Assembly: GCA_963920705.1 (NCBI GenBank)
Contig: OY987236.1
Span: forward strand, 7,860,190-7,924,189
From: Odiellus spinosus
Taxonomy: Eukaryota; Arthropoda; Arachnida; Opiliones; Phalangiidae
Direction: 5' to 3'
DNA: 64,000 nucleotides
In this document: positions 36,300-46,677 of the stretch, in pieces
Layout of the letters: every line of letters begins with the position of its first letter
How positions within the stretch are numbered: position 1 is the first letter of the stretch
Notes under the pieces: generated by a model
What the model was told of the DNA's origin: nothing
Databases searched by the model: none
Seen by the model: only the letters and a program-made list of their open reading frames with translations
Made by a program: the position numbers and the translations under genes

Positions 36300-36583
36300 T
36301 AGGCGCCCGTATGAAGCTTTCCTGTAAAGCAAGAGCGCATTCGATACGTCACTTCAAGGTTTTTATTTCGGCAATAATCTGATTGGCCAAAGTAACTTGG
36401 CTCAGCTTTTACTCAATGGTAAAGTTGACTACTACGCGCTTGAACGTTAAATCGACGACAGGTTATAACGGCAGTGCTCGCCAGTCTAACGAACGGGACG
36501 CCGACTGAAGGAGCATCTAACCCCGGTAAGCTGTAGCCTAGGCCTAACTCCGTCGGCGATTCGGACTCTCGGAGAGTATCGTC
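36300..36583 (+). promoter_or_regulatory. Putative internal promoter of the transposon's plus-strand gene
   Basis: This stretch is clearly more GC-rich than its surroundings. It contains an inverted CCAAT box (GATTGGCCAA near 36382), a GGTTATAACGG motif with an AACGG core (near 36461-36471), and several CpG-containing words just before the ATG at 36584. There is no clear TATA box. The position immediately upstream of a transposon gene start, within the element's ends, is what suggests a promoter. Confidence 0.35.
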
Positions 36584-36730
36584 ATGCCGCGAATAGATCC
36601 GTTTGAAGTTGAACCAGTGTACACGGAAGAAGAACTTTTAATTAGAGATAGACTACAGGAAGAGCGTAATAATAATGACGGTATCGAAAATTTAATTGAC
36701 ATAGACCAGATGAAAGAAAATTGCACCTGA
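36584..36730 (+). pseudogene. N-terminal fragment resembling P2X7-C-domain (ballast-type) proteins
   Basis: ATG at 36584 opens a 48-codon frame ending in TGA at 36728-36730. It is acidic and charged: a PFEVEPVYTEEEL stretch near the N-terminus is followed by an arginine/glutamate-rich segment and an Asn run. Many invertebrate predictions annotated 'P2X purinoceptor 7-like' begin in a similar way before their cysteine-rich zinc domain. I recall this pattern from memory and cannot align it here. The frame stops where the sequence meets the converging THAP exon (last shared bases about 36725-36730), so the cysteine-rich domain is absent. The upstream 36300-36580 stretch is GC-richer and has an ATTGG box and TAACGG motifs, as a promoter would. 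Alternative: a chance frame, since 48 codons is short. Confidence 0.4.
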
Positions 36731-36918
36731 CAAACTCTGTAATCCAACTTCTTCGTAGGCAAAGGCTTAGTATAATACGCGGCTTTCACTGTTTCTTTAG
36801 CATATTTTAGCCATTTTGACGCGAGTTCGGGGTACTTTAAATGATCAGGAACCGTATAAAAACTTAGTCCAAACCGAGAACTAAAATTTTTGCATTCTTT
36901 TATAATACAACTTGGCAT
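36727..36918 (-). CDS. THAP zinc-finger domain, first exon (partial gene)
   Basis: Starting at the ATG at 36918, 64 codons read as an N-terminal THAP domain, the C2CH zinc-dependent DNA-binding module of P-element and Kolobok-type transposases and of THAP proteins. It opens with Met-Pro-Ser-Cys. Zinc-ligand cysteines are at residues 4 and 9, a FYTVP stretch (the usual phe/pro region) at 20-24, the invariant tryptophan at 36, and the third cysteine at 63. The histidine expected three residues later is missing if one reads on: the codon is CAA (Gln). However, codon 64 (CAG) is followed directly by GTGCAA, a plausible donor, so the ligand probably lay in the next exon. Cys9 to Cys63 is near the upper spacing limit for THAP. 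The frame runs on to 36544 but becomes unlike THAP after the donor. Upstream (minus strand, about 36920-37030) there are two CCAAT boxes. No later exon remains in the element. Confidence 0.65.
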
Positions 36919-37080
36919 TTTGAACTTTCTTTAAAACAACACCGATTAAAAAACGAAGGATTCTAGACTTTACTGTCTCAGACTCTCTCCCCTCGGAGTC
37001 TCATTTCATTGGTTTATAAGTTATTTCTATTGGCCTATCAGATTGCTAGCCTGGCCAAGCACGACAGAGAAGTTTAGAAT
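36919..37080 (-). promoter_or_regulatory. Putative promoter and 5' UTR of the THAP exon
   Basis: Reading the minus strand toward the THAP ATG, there are two CCAAT motifs (in GGCCAATAG and AACCAATGA) followed by about 100 bases with an out-of-phase CT/GA-rich stretch and a leader ending AAAGTTCAAA before ATG. No TATA box is obvious. The call rests on position and on the paired CCAAT boxes. Confidence 0.3.
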
Positions 37081-37875
37081 TAGGGGCAAAAGGGCCACGT
37101 CAATACTAAATTTATTTTTAACTATAAAATTATTATTATTATTAAAAATTAATTTTGAGTTATAAATTTCTGTTGCCAAGAGTGCTATTGACCCTTAGAG
37201 GCAAAAAAACTTTATGGGTGAACCATTCCTTTAAGTCCCGTTTTCAATCAAGGTTTTTTCGTGCTTTTGCTGTCTCTTTTCGAAGACAAGCTTAATATCA
37301 TTCATTTATTATTAATTTATAATTAATTCATTTAGATATTCGCTTCTCTGTCATTTGAAGCCTCTTAACGTGAATTAAGATTTAAGCTATAAACATTCTT
37401 TTAATGTTGTAATTATCTCTGCATTAGAATTAAGTTCATTATTGGTTATAGACCGAGACGAGAAACAGATAAATATTTAAATATAATTAATTTTCGTTCG
37501 AAAATTGAAAATAAAATACATTTTTACCCGGATTTGATCCTTCCAAGGGACTCTAGGCTGTAATAATCAGAAAGAAGATTTTTGTTGGATAGGTTTGTGT
37601 TCCGAAACGGATAAGTTACCCTAGAACCATACAATAAGAATAAAAAGCAAGAAAAAAAATCAACTATACGGCTGAGATATCGTATTTGTTTTACAATTTG
37701 TGCACGGCTTGTTTCGAACGTTTGAGGATAGGATAGAGGGGAGGCACTTAAAAACATCTGGTACTATTTTTAAAACGACTTTTCAAATATACCATGTAGC
37801 ACCAAACGTAGCCACCGATTTTCTTCATCCATTATTTTGTCGCTCCGTTTGATACGAAAGACCAAAAGAATGGTT

Positions 37876-37878
<3 letters not shown>

Positions 37879-37909
<31 letters not shown>
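37879..37909. repeat. Poly-T run of 31
   Basis: Uninterrupted T tract. Other homopolymers are A20 at 38287-38306, A22 at 48107-48128, C12 at 60489-60500 and a T-rich tract at 21480-21513. None is accompanied by recognisable retroelement sequence. Confidence 0.95.
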
Positions 37910-38439
37910 CTCCAGTACTCTTTACCGGTTAAATTCGTATATTACGTCACATGACCATACAATGAAGCAATATTAGGGGAAGGAGAGTTAAGAGGAATAA
38001 ATGGGCTAGAAATTCAACACCTATATGGTACTAGGCTAGGGTTCTAGGTGCAGCAATTTCCAACTGATATCAACTTTGTCTTCTAACCTATTCCGCGATC
38101 AGAAAATGTTTTGTTGGATTGTAAGACAAATTGAGTTTTTTTTTTTTTTTGTGTTCTGTTTAGTTTTATCATTTTATAGTTTGGTGTGCTTATTTCATTC
38201 TTTACCACTCGAGTTAGGTCATTTCTTATATTACTATACTGAATAGTTTACTAATTAACGGAGCCCCAAGAGCATATTTCGTATAGAAAAAAAAAAAAAA
38301 AAAAAAGTTTATTTAAATTGCAAATTCCTTTTCAACTTCTTTATAAGTATTACAATTTGATAAAATTAAGTTTTGTTGAACCAGGAATTCATATATAAAT
38401 TTAGGAATGTTTGTCTTATTGCCTTTACTTTATTACAAG

Positions 38440-38471
38440 CAGAAGCCGATGAAGGGTTTAATTGGCTTCTG
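38440..38471. mobile_element. 32-bp remnant: both ends of a CAGAAGCC MITE joined
   Basis: CAGAAGCCGATGAA is followed directly by GGGTTTAATTGGCTTCTG, so the left and right termini are fused with the whole interior removed. Flanking TTACAAG and TTCCAAG (6 of 7 identical) look like the original 7-bp target duplication. Confidence 0.65.
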
Positions 38472-38960
38472 TTCCAAGTAATTTGGCTAGGAAGTTCTCC
38501 ACCCCTCCACTTGTAACAAAATGAATTTCTTATATCTTATTGGCGTTGCTGACGTGAGTGGCAAAAAAATGAATTTGGTAACCCTGATTACGACCCCGGT
38601 TTCGCCTAAGGAAAATGGGACCCACGTCCTCTTTCCTACCCACCTCATAGAAGGGGATCCTGTTTCGGTTAATGCACCTACATGTACGACTCGAAACGTA
38701 TACCGCGAGTTTTTGAGGAACGTCTATCATTGGCTAAACACTATTTCCTGGGGAACGAACACAATTTTACTGGTTAACTTATAGTGAGTTAAACTCATTC
38801 TAAACTCATTCTAAATTCATTAATACGATGCATTTTTTAAAACCATTGAAAGAATAACAGAGCTTTTGGGGTCTTTAGAATATTATGAAGAAATTAAACT
38901 ATATTCTGTACGTTGAAGAAAAAAATAGATGAGAAAGCTGTTAACTCGTGCGTGTTATTT

Positions 38961-39490
38961 TTAAAGGGATACTAGACTCTAATAAAAAAAAATTGATCAC
39001 TTTTATCTTTTAAAATAATCGTCAAAGGTTTCGCTAAGCCTAAATTCGTCAAGAAATTTTTTTAGACAGGTTTGAGTTTGCTGTCTCCAATGAAATATCA
39101 TATAAAAATGGCGCATGACCCAATTTTACAAAGCGCCCTATTTCTAATAAACATTTCATTTCAAAGACGAACTCTCATTGGATTATCAGCAGTTGAGTCC
39201 TTTTGAAATAAATTTAAAATTTCTTTAAGCCTAATTACTTGATAATTAACCGCGAAACCTCTGAATTTTATAATGGTTTAAAGGGACTATCTGCGATTTT
39301 TAAATCCCTTCATAGTCGCCATCTTTTCTAGCAGACGACGTTGACCATATCAACTTTTACAGTCAAAGCTAGGCTGTGCGCATAAGGGAAGAGCTTTTTA
39401 AAGAGCGCATTTCTGAGCAGACGGTGCCTTTAAGGCATTCAAAAATCAATTTAAATTAATTTGTTTCAAGAGTCTAGTGTATCCCTTTAA
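38961..39490. mobile_element. TTAA element with TTAAAGGGATACTAGACTC ends
   Basis: The left end TTAAAGGGATACTAGACTC mirrors the right end AGAGTCTAGTGTATCCCTTTAA (short mismatch inside). Internal blocks 'ggtttcgctaagcctaaattc' and 'cagcagttgagtccttttgaaat' recur in the elements at 23.2 and 44.1 kb. A smaller TTAA element (39278-39433) is inserted within it. Confidence 0.75.
39278..39433. mobile_element. Nested 156-bp TTAA element
   Basis: TTAAAGGGACTATCTGC at the left and, read inward at the right, TTAAAGGCACCGTCTGC are matching inverted ends, 14 of 17 identical, each starting with TTAA. It lies wholly inside the 38961-39490 element and so is the younger insertion. The interior (AGCAGACGACGTTGACC, AGTCAAAGCTAGGCTGTGCG) has no coding frame. 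Confidence 0.65.
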
Positions 39491-39968
39491 TATTAAACCT
39501 CATCTGTTCTGTAAAATTTAAATAAGTCAACATTTAATAATTTCGTAGTCAAATATATTTCAGAACGGAAGAAATTAATAATCTCTAAAGAATTTTAAAT
39601 TAACATAATTTTTAGCTTCATTGAACCAATTTTTAAAAATAATCCGTAGTTTAGCGCAAATTGTTACCCAAACGATCGAAACCTAAGGCGGAATAATACG
39701 CAGTGCTAAATCTCATTGAGAAAAAAGTAGATTTGTAAACTAGTAGCGAACCGGTATGTTTCGTTCCACTGGCTTAAAGCAATGTGGTGAGACATATCAA
39801 CGTTATTTACTATTTCTATTTCTCCCCGCCAATAATTCTATTATTTCAAAATATGTAGACGAAGTCTTTTAAAACGTTATCTGACTGGAATTAAGCCAAA
39901 TTATTTTCGCTTCAAATATTTTAAATGTTAAGAAAATAATGCAACTTGGTCAATTTAAAAATTTCAAC

Positions 39969-40408
39969 TTAAAGGGAGGATGCAACCTAACAACAAGTGT
40001 TTTTTTATCGATTCCTTATTGTTTAAATAGGCCTAATCCACTATTTAAAAAATTTACAAACAAATATTAAACTAGAAATAAATTTAAAACTTACCCTGAA
40101 AATAGGCTTAGTGGGATTCATGGAGCTCCTGATTTCCTCGCTTGAAAGGTCTAGCGACCAATCGCACGCGACGTAAGTCTCGTGGAGATCTCGCGTGAAC
40201 GACGGGCCTTTGCTCATTGGTCGCTAGACCTTACACGGACGCAATTCAGGATCTCCATGAATCCCCCTAAGCCTATTTTCAGGGTAAGTTTTAAATTTAT
40301 TTCTAGTTTAATATTTGTATTGTAAATTTTTATCGGTGGATTAGGCCTATTTAAACGATAAGGAATCGATAAAAAATCACTTGTAATTAGGTTGCATTCT
40401 CCCTTTAA
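39969..40408. mobile_element. TTAA foldback MITE, complete, third type of centre
   Basis: The ends are TTAAAGGGAGGATGCAACC and GGTTGCATTCTCCCTTTAA, with TTAA at 39969 and 40405. The arms match the family. The centre (about 40140-40240) contains TCTAGCGACCAATCGCACG, CTCGTGGAGATCTCGCG and GACGGGCC, which differ from the other two centre types but still fold back on themselves. Confidence 0.85.
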
Positions 40409-41885
40409 GGAAATATAAAAGGTTTAATTTAAATAGGTTTAGGTCTAAAAGGAGTATGAAAAGAAAAATGATTTTTAATCGATTCATTTAACTAACCCTA
40501 AATCGCTAATTAAAGGGATACTAAGCTACGTTCGCACTAGAGACTTTGTATTAATTCGAATTAATTTCTAAAGTTTGGTAAAATTTTAATTAAAGTAAAT
40601 ATAAATTCGGACCAATCATATTATTTCAACCTTCAACACAGTGCTTGTAATGTTCTAACATTAAAGTATACATAGGCCTGCATTCGTTTGATGCCCAACG
40701 TCTTTAGGCGTCAAACGCCGGCCTATTCTTTTAAGCGCTGTTGAAGCCTGAAATAATATGAATGGTCCGAGAATATATTAAAAAGGTGTTCCCCTTTAGC
40801 TCCAAGTTTCACTTTATAAACAGATCAAAACGTACGAAAAGGTATTGCAGTAATTTATAATTAATTATCAAAGTCAAGTACTGGTCGGTAGCCAAATCCT
40901 TAACTTAATTATAGTTCGCTTCTACACAGAACGGCTGGGGGATTCAAAAGAGTTTCCATTCTTTATCTTTTCTTTGATTCATGCAATCCCGTTATGAATT
41001 ATTTGATTAAACAATTAGATTCGCCTTACAAAGCATTGCCGTAATTGCGTACGTAAATAAATCGAGTAATCTCGTATACGCTTCTGTTTGCAGTGTAATT
41101 AATCCCTAATTAATCAGATGATACATTTCTTTAACTACACAGTCTTATGCTTTATTAAACATATTTTACTTTTTCCCTTTAATAAGATTGAACACTTTCA
41201 CTTCCTCTTGAACTAATATAAACTAATATAAACGAATATAGAAAAATATATCTTATATAAGAGTCCCCTGATCTTCTTTTTCTTTAATTTCGAAAGTCGA
41301 AATCCAATTTTCACGGAAGGATCATTTTCAAAGCTCGGGATAAGTCGAGAAATTCTTCTTTTTTTCTTCTAAATTTCTTTTTGCGATGTTTTTGTCACTA
41401 TCTGAACTTTTCCTTAGCTTATTTCCTTATTTTTTTTCCCCCCACTGCGAAACAAATTTCTATTTTTCTTTGTTTTTAATACAAAATTCAACCAGCACTT
41501 CTAACAGATGTCGGGGATACCAGCGCTCGGCTTGGACCTAATTTCCATAAGATTAAAGAGTCTTATTATTAAAGGAAAGAAAAAGAAAGTTCATATTTTT
41601 TTCGCCTCGAGCTACTTTCAATTCTTTCGCAGTTCCCAAGTCAGTTTTGGAGATTTCAACACGTTCAATTGTCTCTCTCAAGAGTTCCATGTATAAAGGC
41701 ATGAGATAGAATAGCAAACATTTCTTAAATCAACTGGTCTAAGTTTAAATTTAATAATAAATTAGTAATTTTTATAAATTTCGTTTAGTTACTAGTCCTA
41801 ATTCAAATTCTAAATTAGGCCTAAAATGGTGACACATTTTATTTTGGAACCTTCCACTTTTTCAGGCTTAGAATTTAGGCCTAAT

Positions 41886-42167
41886 CAAGAAGGATCAGAT
41901 AAGGAGAGGAAAAGTATGAACGGCGCGGCTCCTACTGCGTCGGCCTAAAATCACACTCTGGGAGAACGGGGGTAGAGATGCTTCATGGTAAATTGTTGTC
42001 ACGTGGGTAAAACGAATCCTTTATGAGGCGCGCTAGCTAGCGACCACGTGACAACAGTTTACCTCGAGAATTTCCTATCCCCCCCTTTCCACCCGAGTGG
42101 GAGGTTGGCTCTTCTCTCTCTAACTCAACGCAGCCCCACTTTTCCTCTCCTTATCTGATCCTTCTTG
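41886..42167. mobile_element. CAAGAAGG-ended MITE, complete, 7-bp target duplication
   Basis: It begins CAAGAAGGATCAGATAAGG and ends with the mirror CCTTATCTGATCCTTCTTG. It is flanked by GCCTAAT at 41879-41885 and 42168-42174, a perfect 7-bp duplication. The inside holds a second inverted pair around two CACGTG cores (TTGTTGTCACGTGGG and CGACCACGTGACAACAG). The orientation is opposite to the other two copies. No coding frame. Confidence 0.92.
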
Positions 42168-45100
42168 GCCTAATTAAGGTCAAGTGGGCAACGGATATTA
42201 GTCTACTTTCTAGGATGGTAGTCTACTTATCGCCCTGTATTGATAGCACATAATCATGGAGAGGAGAAAGCTGATTTATAATTCTATAATGAAATACGAA
42301 AAGAGAAATAGCCTATGTGTAGATTTCAAGGGACCTTGAACACAAACGAAAGGTACCAAAAAATCCTCTCAAATGTGTCTTCAAATAACTGATGATCAAA
42401 AAAAGACCAGCATGGGGTCTCTAAGTTATCAGCCTTTGCCAGAAAAAATCCTCAAAAAGCAAAGAATAACGAATAATTAAGATTTGAAGACGTTAAATAT
42501 GCCTACAATTTATTCAAACACCATGGGACATGAGCCAATAATCATTCCAAGTATGTACTTGAAGTACTATCTTCTCTTGTTACCAATACATTAGCAGTCA
42601 ACGTCACTTGAGACTAGGAATATATAGGTAGAAAGGTATTTCAGCCTTTGTAAGTTATCTCGGGTGATAGTGACGTCGTGTTACTTACAAAGAAGCGGAA
42701 AAAAATTATTGGAAAAAAAATCTCCTCGACTCAATCGCGATGAGATTTCGAAGGATGAAGGGAAAAGAAGCTGAGAAGAAAAGGATACGCTCTTGAGCTT
42801 CCTAAAAGATCGAATCCCCGGATGAGAGCCCGAAAGGGTGAGCGAAAAAAGATGAAGGTGGCAAACTTAGCGAAAATCATTCGAGCGGGAATAATGGATG
42901 CGACATAATTTTCATCCGCTTACGTCACGCTTCACTACTTAAATCCAAACCATCCTTCCCGTCTTCTTATAGATATAGTATAGCCAATCAAAATCGAGAA
43001 CTCTCCTTTTACGCTTCATTATCGATATATTTTTATTTTTTTGGTTTAGAACGAGGGAAAAACCACAAATTTATATTCTTTATATCTGTAGGTAATGTCC
43101 TCTGAAGGCAAACAATGGCAAAAGTAATTGGTGTTTATAATTAATAATCGTATGGCACCATGCGCCAGAGTTTTATACTTTCTTTTAAAAAGGTTCACAA
43201 CTGAAACCAAAGATTTTAGAATTTCTTTTTTCCTAACTATGGAGTCACGTTTCGGTTTTAAAATCCAACGGGAAGTGAATACGACGTGCTTAATTTACAT
43301 TAGGGAAAACCTGACCCATTCTGTGAAAGAAAGTAGAAAATTGCAGCGTCATTATGCTAAAACCTTTTGCTCTGTAAAATAGGCGAAATTCTTTCAACGC
43401 GCATCTTTGGCTAACCTTTTTTTTATTCTTCTTCTTCCACGTATTCATCTGTTTACATCCATACATCTTCCTTTCTTTTGCGTGCGCTTGTATGTTTTTA
43501 TTTTCTAAAATTAAAGAGGAGTTAGCATAGACTATTTTATATCCAATGATGTTTAACATTGTGTACAAATCCGCCTTAGGTCTGATCATTTTGCCAATTC
43601 TGAACAGTTTTTTTAAAGCACTTTATAGTATATTTATGTTGGATAGTCGATCGTCAAAAAAAATGCTTTAGAATAAGAAAAAAAATCCAAGAGGTGTGAA
43701 TATTTACTATTATTCTTCGTATTTATAAATTTTAAAATGTAATTCCTACATTTTTACAGAAACCCATGAATATTTTAATTCAAGGTAATACCTTCACCCA
43801 TTTCTAGCGCAATCCAAATATTAAATTTGTGCTATTACCCTTCAAAAATTAGTTTTATTTTGAAATTAATAATCGAATTTGTTACATGGCATAATACCCT
43901 TTTCAGACGAGGCGTAACTAGCCGTTTTATTCAGATTTAAGCGAGATTTAATCATGATTAACAAGTTCTTTACAAAATTACCTTTGATAGCGACCACGAG
44001 TGTGTGTTTCCCTTCAATTTAAAGATAATTTAACTCGCGAAACTAAATATACTTAACTTTAAAGTTAAACATCGTAAGTAAAAAATATTATAGCCTCTCC
44101 TAAGACGCTAAGCCCAAATAAATTAAATTCAAACTCGAGTTAAATTTCAAGCGACGTATTTGTAATAAAAACGCGCTCTTCTTTACTCATTTTCAATGAA
44201 GTACTCTCAATAGCATCAGCAATTGAGTTCTCTTGAAATAAAGTTGAAATTTCTTTTGATAATGTTTTTAGACATCTTAACAGTGTAAATATATTAAAAA
44301 AGTTTTTAGAGTTAAGTTCCCTTTTTGAAGTAAGAGACTGTTCGAATCCTGCCGTACATGGATTCATTTAATTTCAAAAACATTTTGGTTCTAATAAATT
44401 TTCGAATTATGGTACCTGATACTATTATATTTTGTACCAGACTTCTACCCACAATAGGCAGACAGTTGAGTCTTGAAGGGGGCCCATTTTAAATTATGTC
44501 TGAGCTCTGAAGCCTAACAGACTCGTGCAGTGCGAACCAACTTACTATTCGTTATAAAAACAAGAAAAACAGTGTCACTCTCCCTTTAATAATAAAATCC
44601 TATAAAAAGTAACTGCTCACGCGGTATTATTTTATTGCGGTAGACCTTTAAATTTGGTTTTGTTGGTTGCTCGGCCGTCCTAGTAACATTTTATTATATC
44701 ACGATTTCCAGCAGTATATTTTAACGCGTGTTTCAAAGTCATAAAACTTGCGTTGCGATAATTCTACCACAAATTCCTATTTAATACCAAAACGCTTGTC
44801 CCTAGCCCTAACCTACGATTCCAAACCCTTTCTTTATAAATAACTAACTTGACTAATGCCAACCAATCTTGTAAATTTTTTATTTACGAGATTGGTTGCC
44901 ATGGAAACGCGGAATGTTTATCATTGGAGCATCCTCGCTTTATCTTTTCAAACGTTTCGGACTTTGTTTTGTTTATTTTTCTTCTATCTTGAGTGGATTT
45001 TGTAATTACAACATCACGTACCGCTCTTCAGGCAATTTTGGGTCTTTCTTTTAACCATTTTGCGGTTACATTCGTGCACTTTTAGCTTGATTAATCAACC

Positions 45101-45407
45101 CTTCACCAACCAACAACTTATGTCAGAGTTTATCTTACCCTATAGGATTACAATTTGATGTTTAATTATACTCTAAGTGTAAGAGAAAATTTCTTCTCAA
45201 ATAACTAGTTGTAATTAAATTAAATAGCTCGGTCAGAATTTATATATAGACTAGAATTTATACTAGATTGCGATTTAATATAACATAATTTATTACATTT
45301 TCACGAGAATGACTTCAATAGAGATTTAATAGAATTAAATTTAAAATTTTTAGAATATTTTAAAATCCATTTTCTTTGCGTATTTATCTAGAGACATTAG
45401 AAAGACA
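42168..45407. other. Non-coding stretch, no supported gene
   Basis: Apart from the 44.1-kb repeat fragment, I find only chance frames on both strands (43128-43589). A B-box-like GTTCGAATC at 44341 does not belong to a foldable tRNA. Confidence 0.5.
44140..44345. mobile_element. Internal fragment of the GATACTAG-type TTAA element
   Basis: Blocks TTCTTTACTCATTTTCAATG, GCATCAGCAATTGAGTTC and TGAAATAAAGTTGAAATTTC parallel the interior of the elements at 23.4 and 39.2 kb. The termini are not recognisable. The 75-codon minus-strand frame here is therefore repeat sequence. Confidence 0.4.
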
Positions 45408-45591
45408 TGGTCATTGGTGGCTAGTCCTTGTATGGGGAGTTCAGGTGATCTCCATGAATCCAGCTAAGCCTATTTTGATAGTCAGTTTTAAATTTATATC
45501 TAGTTTAATATTTGATTTAATTTTTTACTGTTGGATTAGGCTTAGTTAAAGGAATCGATAAAAAAATCTCTTTGTTTCATTCTCCCTTTAA
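45408..45591. mobile_element. TTAA foldback MITE, right half only
   Basis: CATTGGTGGCTAGTCCTTG through TCCATGAATCCAGCTAAGCC and a right arm ending TCATTCTCCCTTTAA match the right halves of the copies at 32.2 and 51.6 kb. The left half is absent. Confidence 0.75.
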
Positions 45592-46378
45592 ACTCTGTTC
45601 TAAATGTAATTACTAATTGAGCTACAAACATATAAAAAATAATACATATCCTTAAAAGCGCAGTGCTGCCTCCTACATCGTATAGTTAATATATTAAACA
45701 CCGAAAACATTAAATTCAATTAAATACTAAAAGATAAGTTAAATTTTATTATCTATTAAATAAAAAATTGACACGAATGTTATTATGATAGTACCTCTAA
45801 ATATAACCATATCCCTTATAGATGTCATGATTAAAGTGCTTTTTTAACAACAGAAAAAATATATATAAACGAATGAACTCCATTAAAAAGGTTTTGTTTT
45901 TTTGGCTTTGGCTCGTAAAAACCGGTATTAGAACTGTTCGACATTTTTAAATGAACATGCTTTAGAAAGTTGGCGCGTATACGAACCATATTCGAGTAAA
46001 ACCCTCTTATCTCCTTCCCATAGCTTTTAATTTTGTTAACGTGAATAATACGAACATTTGGATGAAATTCTCGAACTCGTCCTAACCAACCGGTGAAAAC
46101 ATTTTAATGGTGTCTTATAGAAAAGAAATAAAAGCCACTCTAAAACTCTTCTAAAAAGGATCAAACGTAATTCTTAGGTTTTAAGGTATATCTTGGAACT
46201 CTATAAGAAAGTTAATGGACATACTAATGTATGTAGTAAAAATCGCCTAAGGATTTCGGCGAGTTAACTTCCTCTACGTTATACACTAATAGTTACTGTA
46301 AACAAAATATCAATACAATTAGCAAGAGATAAATACAATATCACCATACTTCTATAGTTTTGTCTAACGAAAATCTAA

Positions 46379-46674
46379 AGTCGCGTTCATACTAGACCTT
46401 GGAATCGATTTAAACCGTTTCAAAACGTTTCCCTATTGTCGTGTGAACGGAAAATCGTCTTTTCTCGATTCGATTTGATTCGATTTCTCGAAACTGCTTC
46501 GAGAACCAGTTTCATACCGATTCGGTTTCAACAACCGATAGATGAAGATACAATAAATCGATTTATAAAGATAGTGCGTGAACACGTGACGCTTAAATCG
46601 ATTCCCGGCGATTTGAATATCGGTTTGATTTCACCGTTTCAAATCGATTAAGAAATGCTAGTGTGATCGTAGCT
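46379..46674. mobile_element. AGCTGCG palindromic MITE, complete, TAA duplication
   Basis: It runs from AGTCGCGTTCATACTAGACC to GCTAGTGTGATCGTAGCT and has TAA on both sides (46376-46378, 46675-46677). The interior includes GTGCGTGAACACGTGACGC. A 71-codon plus-strand frame across it is not a gene. Confidence 0.85.
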
Positions 46675-46677
46675 TAA

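Larger units (their letters stand above)
36159..37234. mobile_element. Internally deleted TTAA-flanked transposon (Kolobok/T2-like) with two gene remnants
   Basis: The element begins TTAAAGGAATGGTGCGG at the left and, read inward from the right, TTAAAGGAATGGTTCACC, so the ends are inverted repeats abutting TTAA on both sides. A TTAA target and a TTAAAGGRR terminal motif are, to my knowledge, hallmarks of T2 MITEs and the Kolobok superfamily, whose transposases often carry a THAP domain. Inside are a plus-strand ORF start (36584) and a minus-strand THAP exon (starting at 36918) that converge at about 36730, each with a GC-richer, CCAAT-containing upstream region. The length is far below an autonomous transposon and no DDE catalytic domain is present, so I read it as a deletion derivative. 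Seen: ends, TTAA, THAP motif. Inferred: superfamily and deletion origin. Confidence 0.6.

Noticed and set aside
37879-38306. Poly-T and poly-A tracts as retroposon tails
   Set aside because: No SINE or LINE body or target duplication is visible next to them.
44335-44365. tRNA-like B box GTTCGAATCCTGCCG
   Set aside because: The flanking bases do not pair as a T-stem, and no matching A box or acceptor stem is found upstream.
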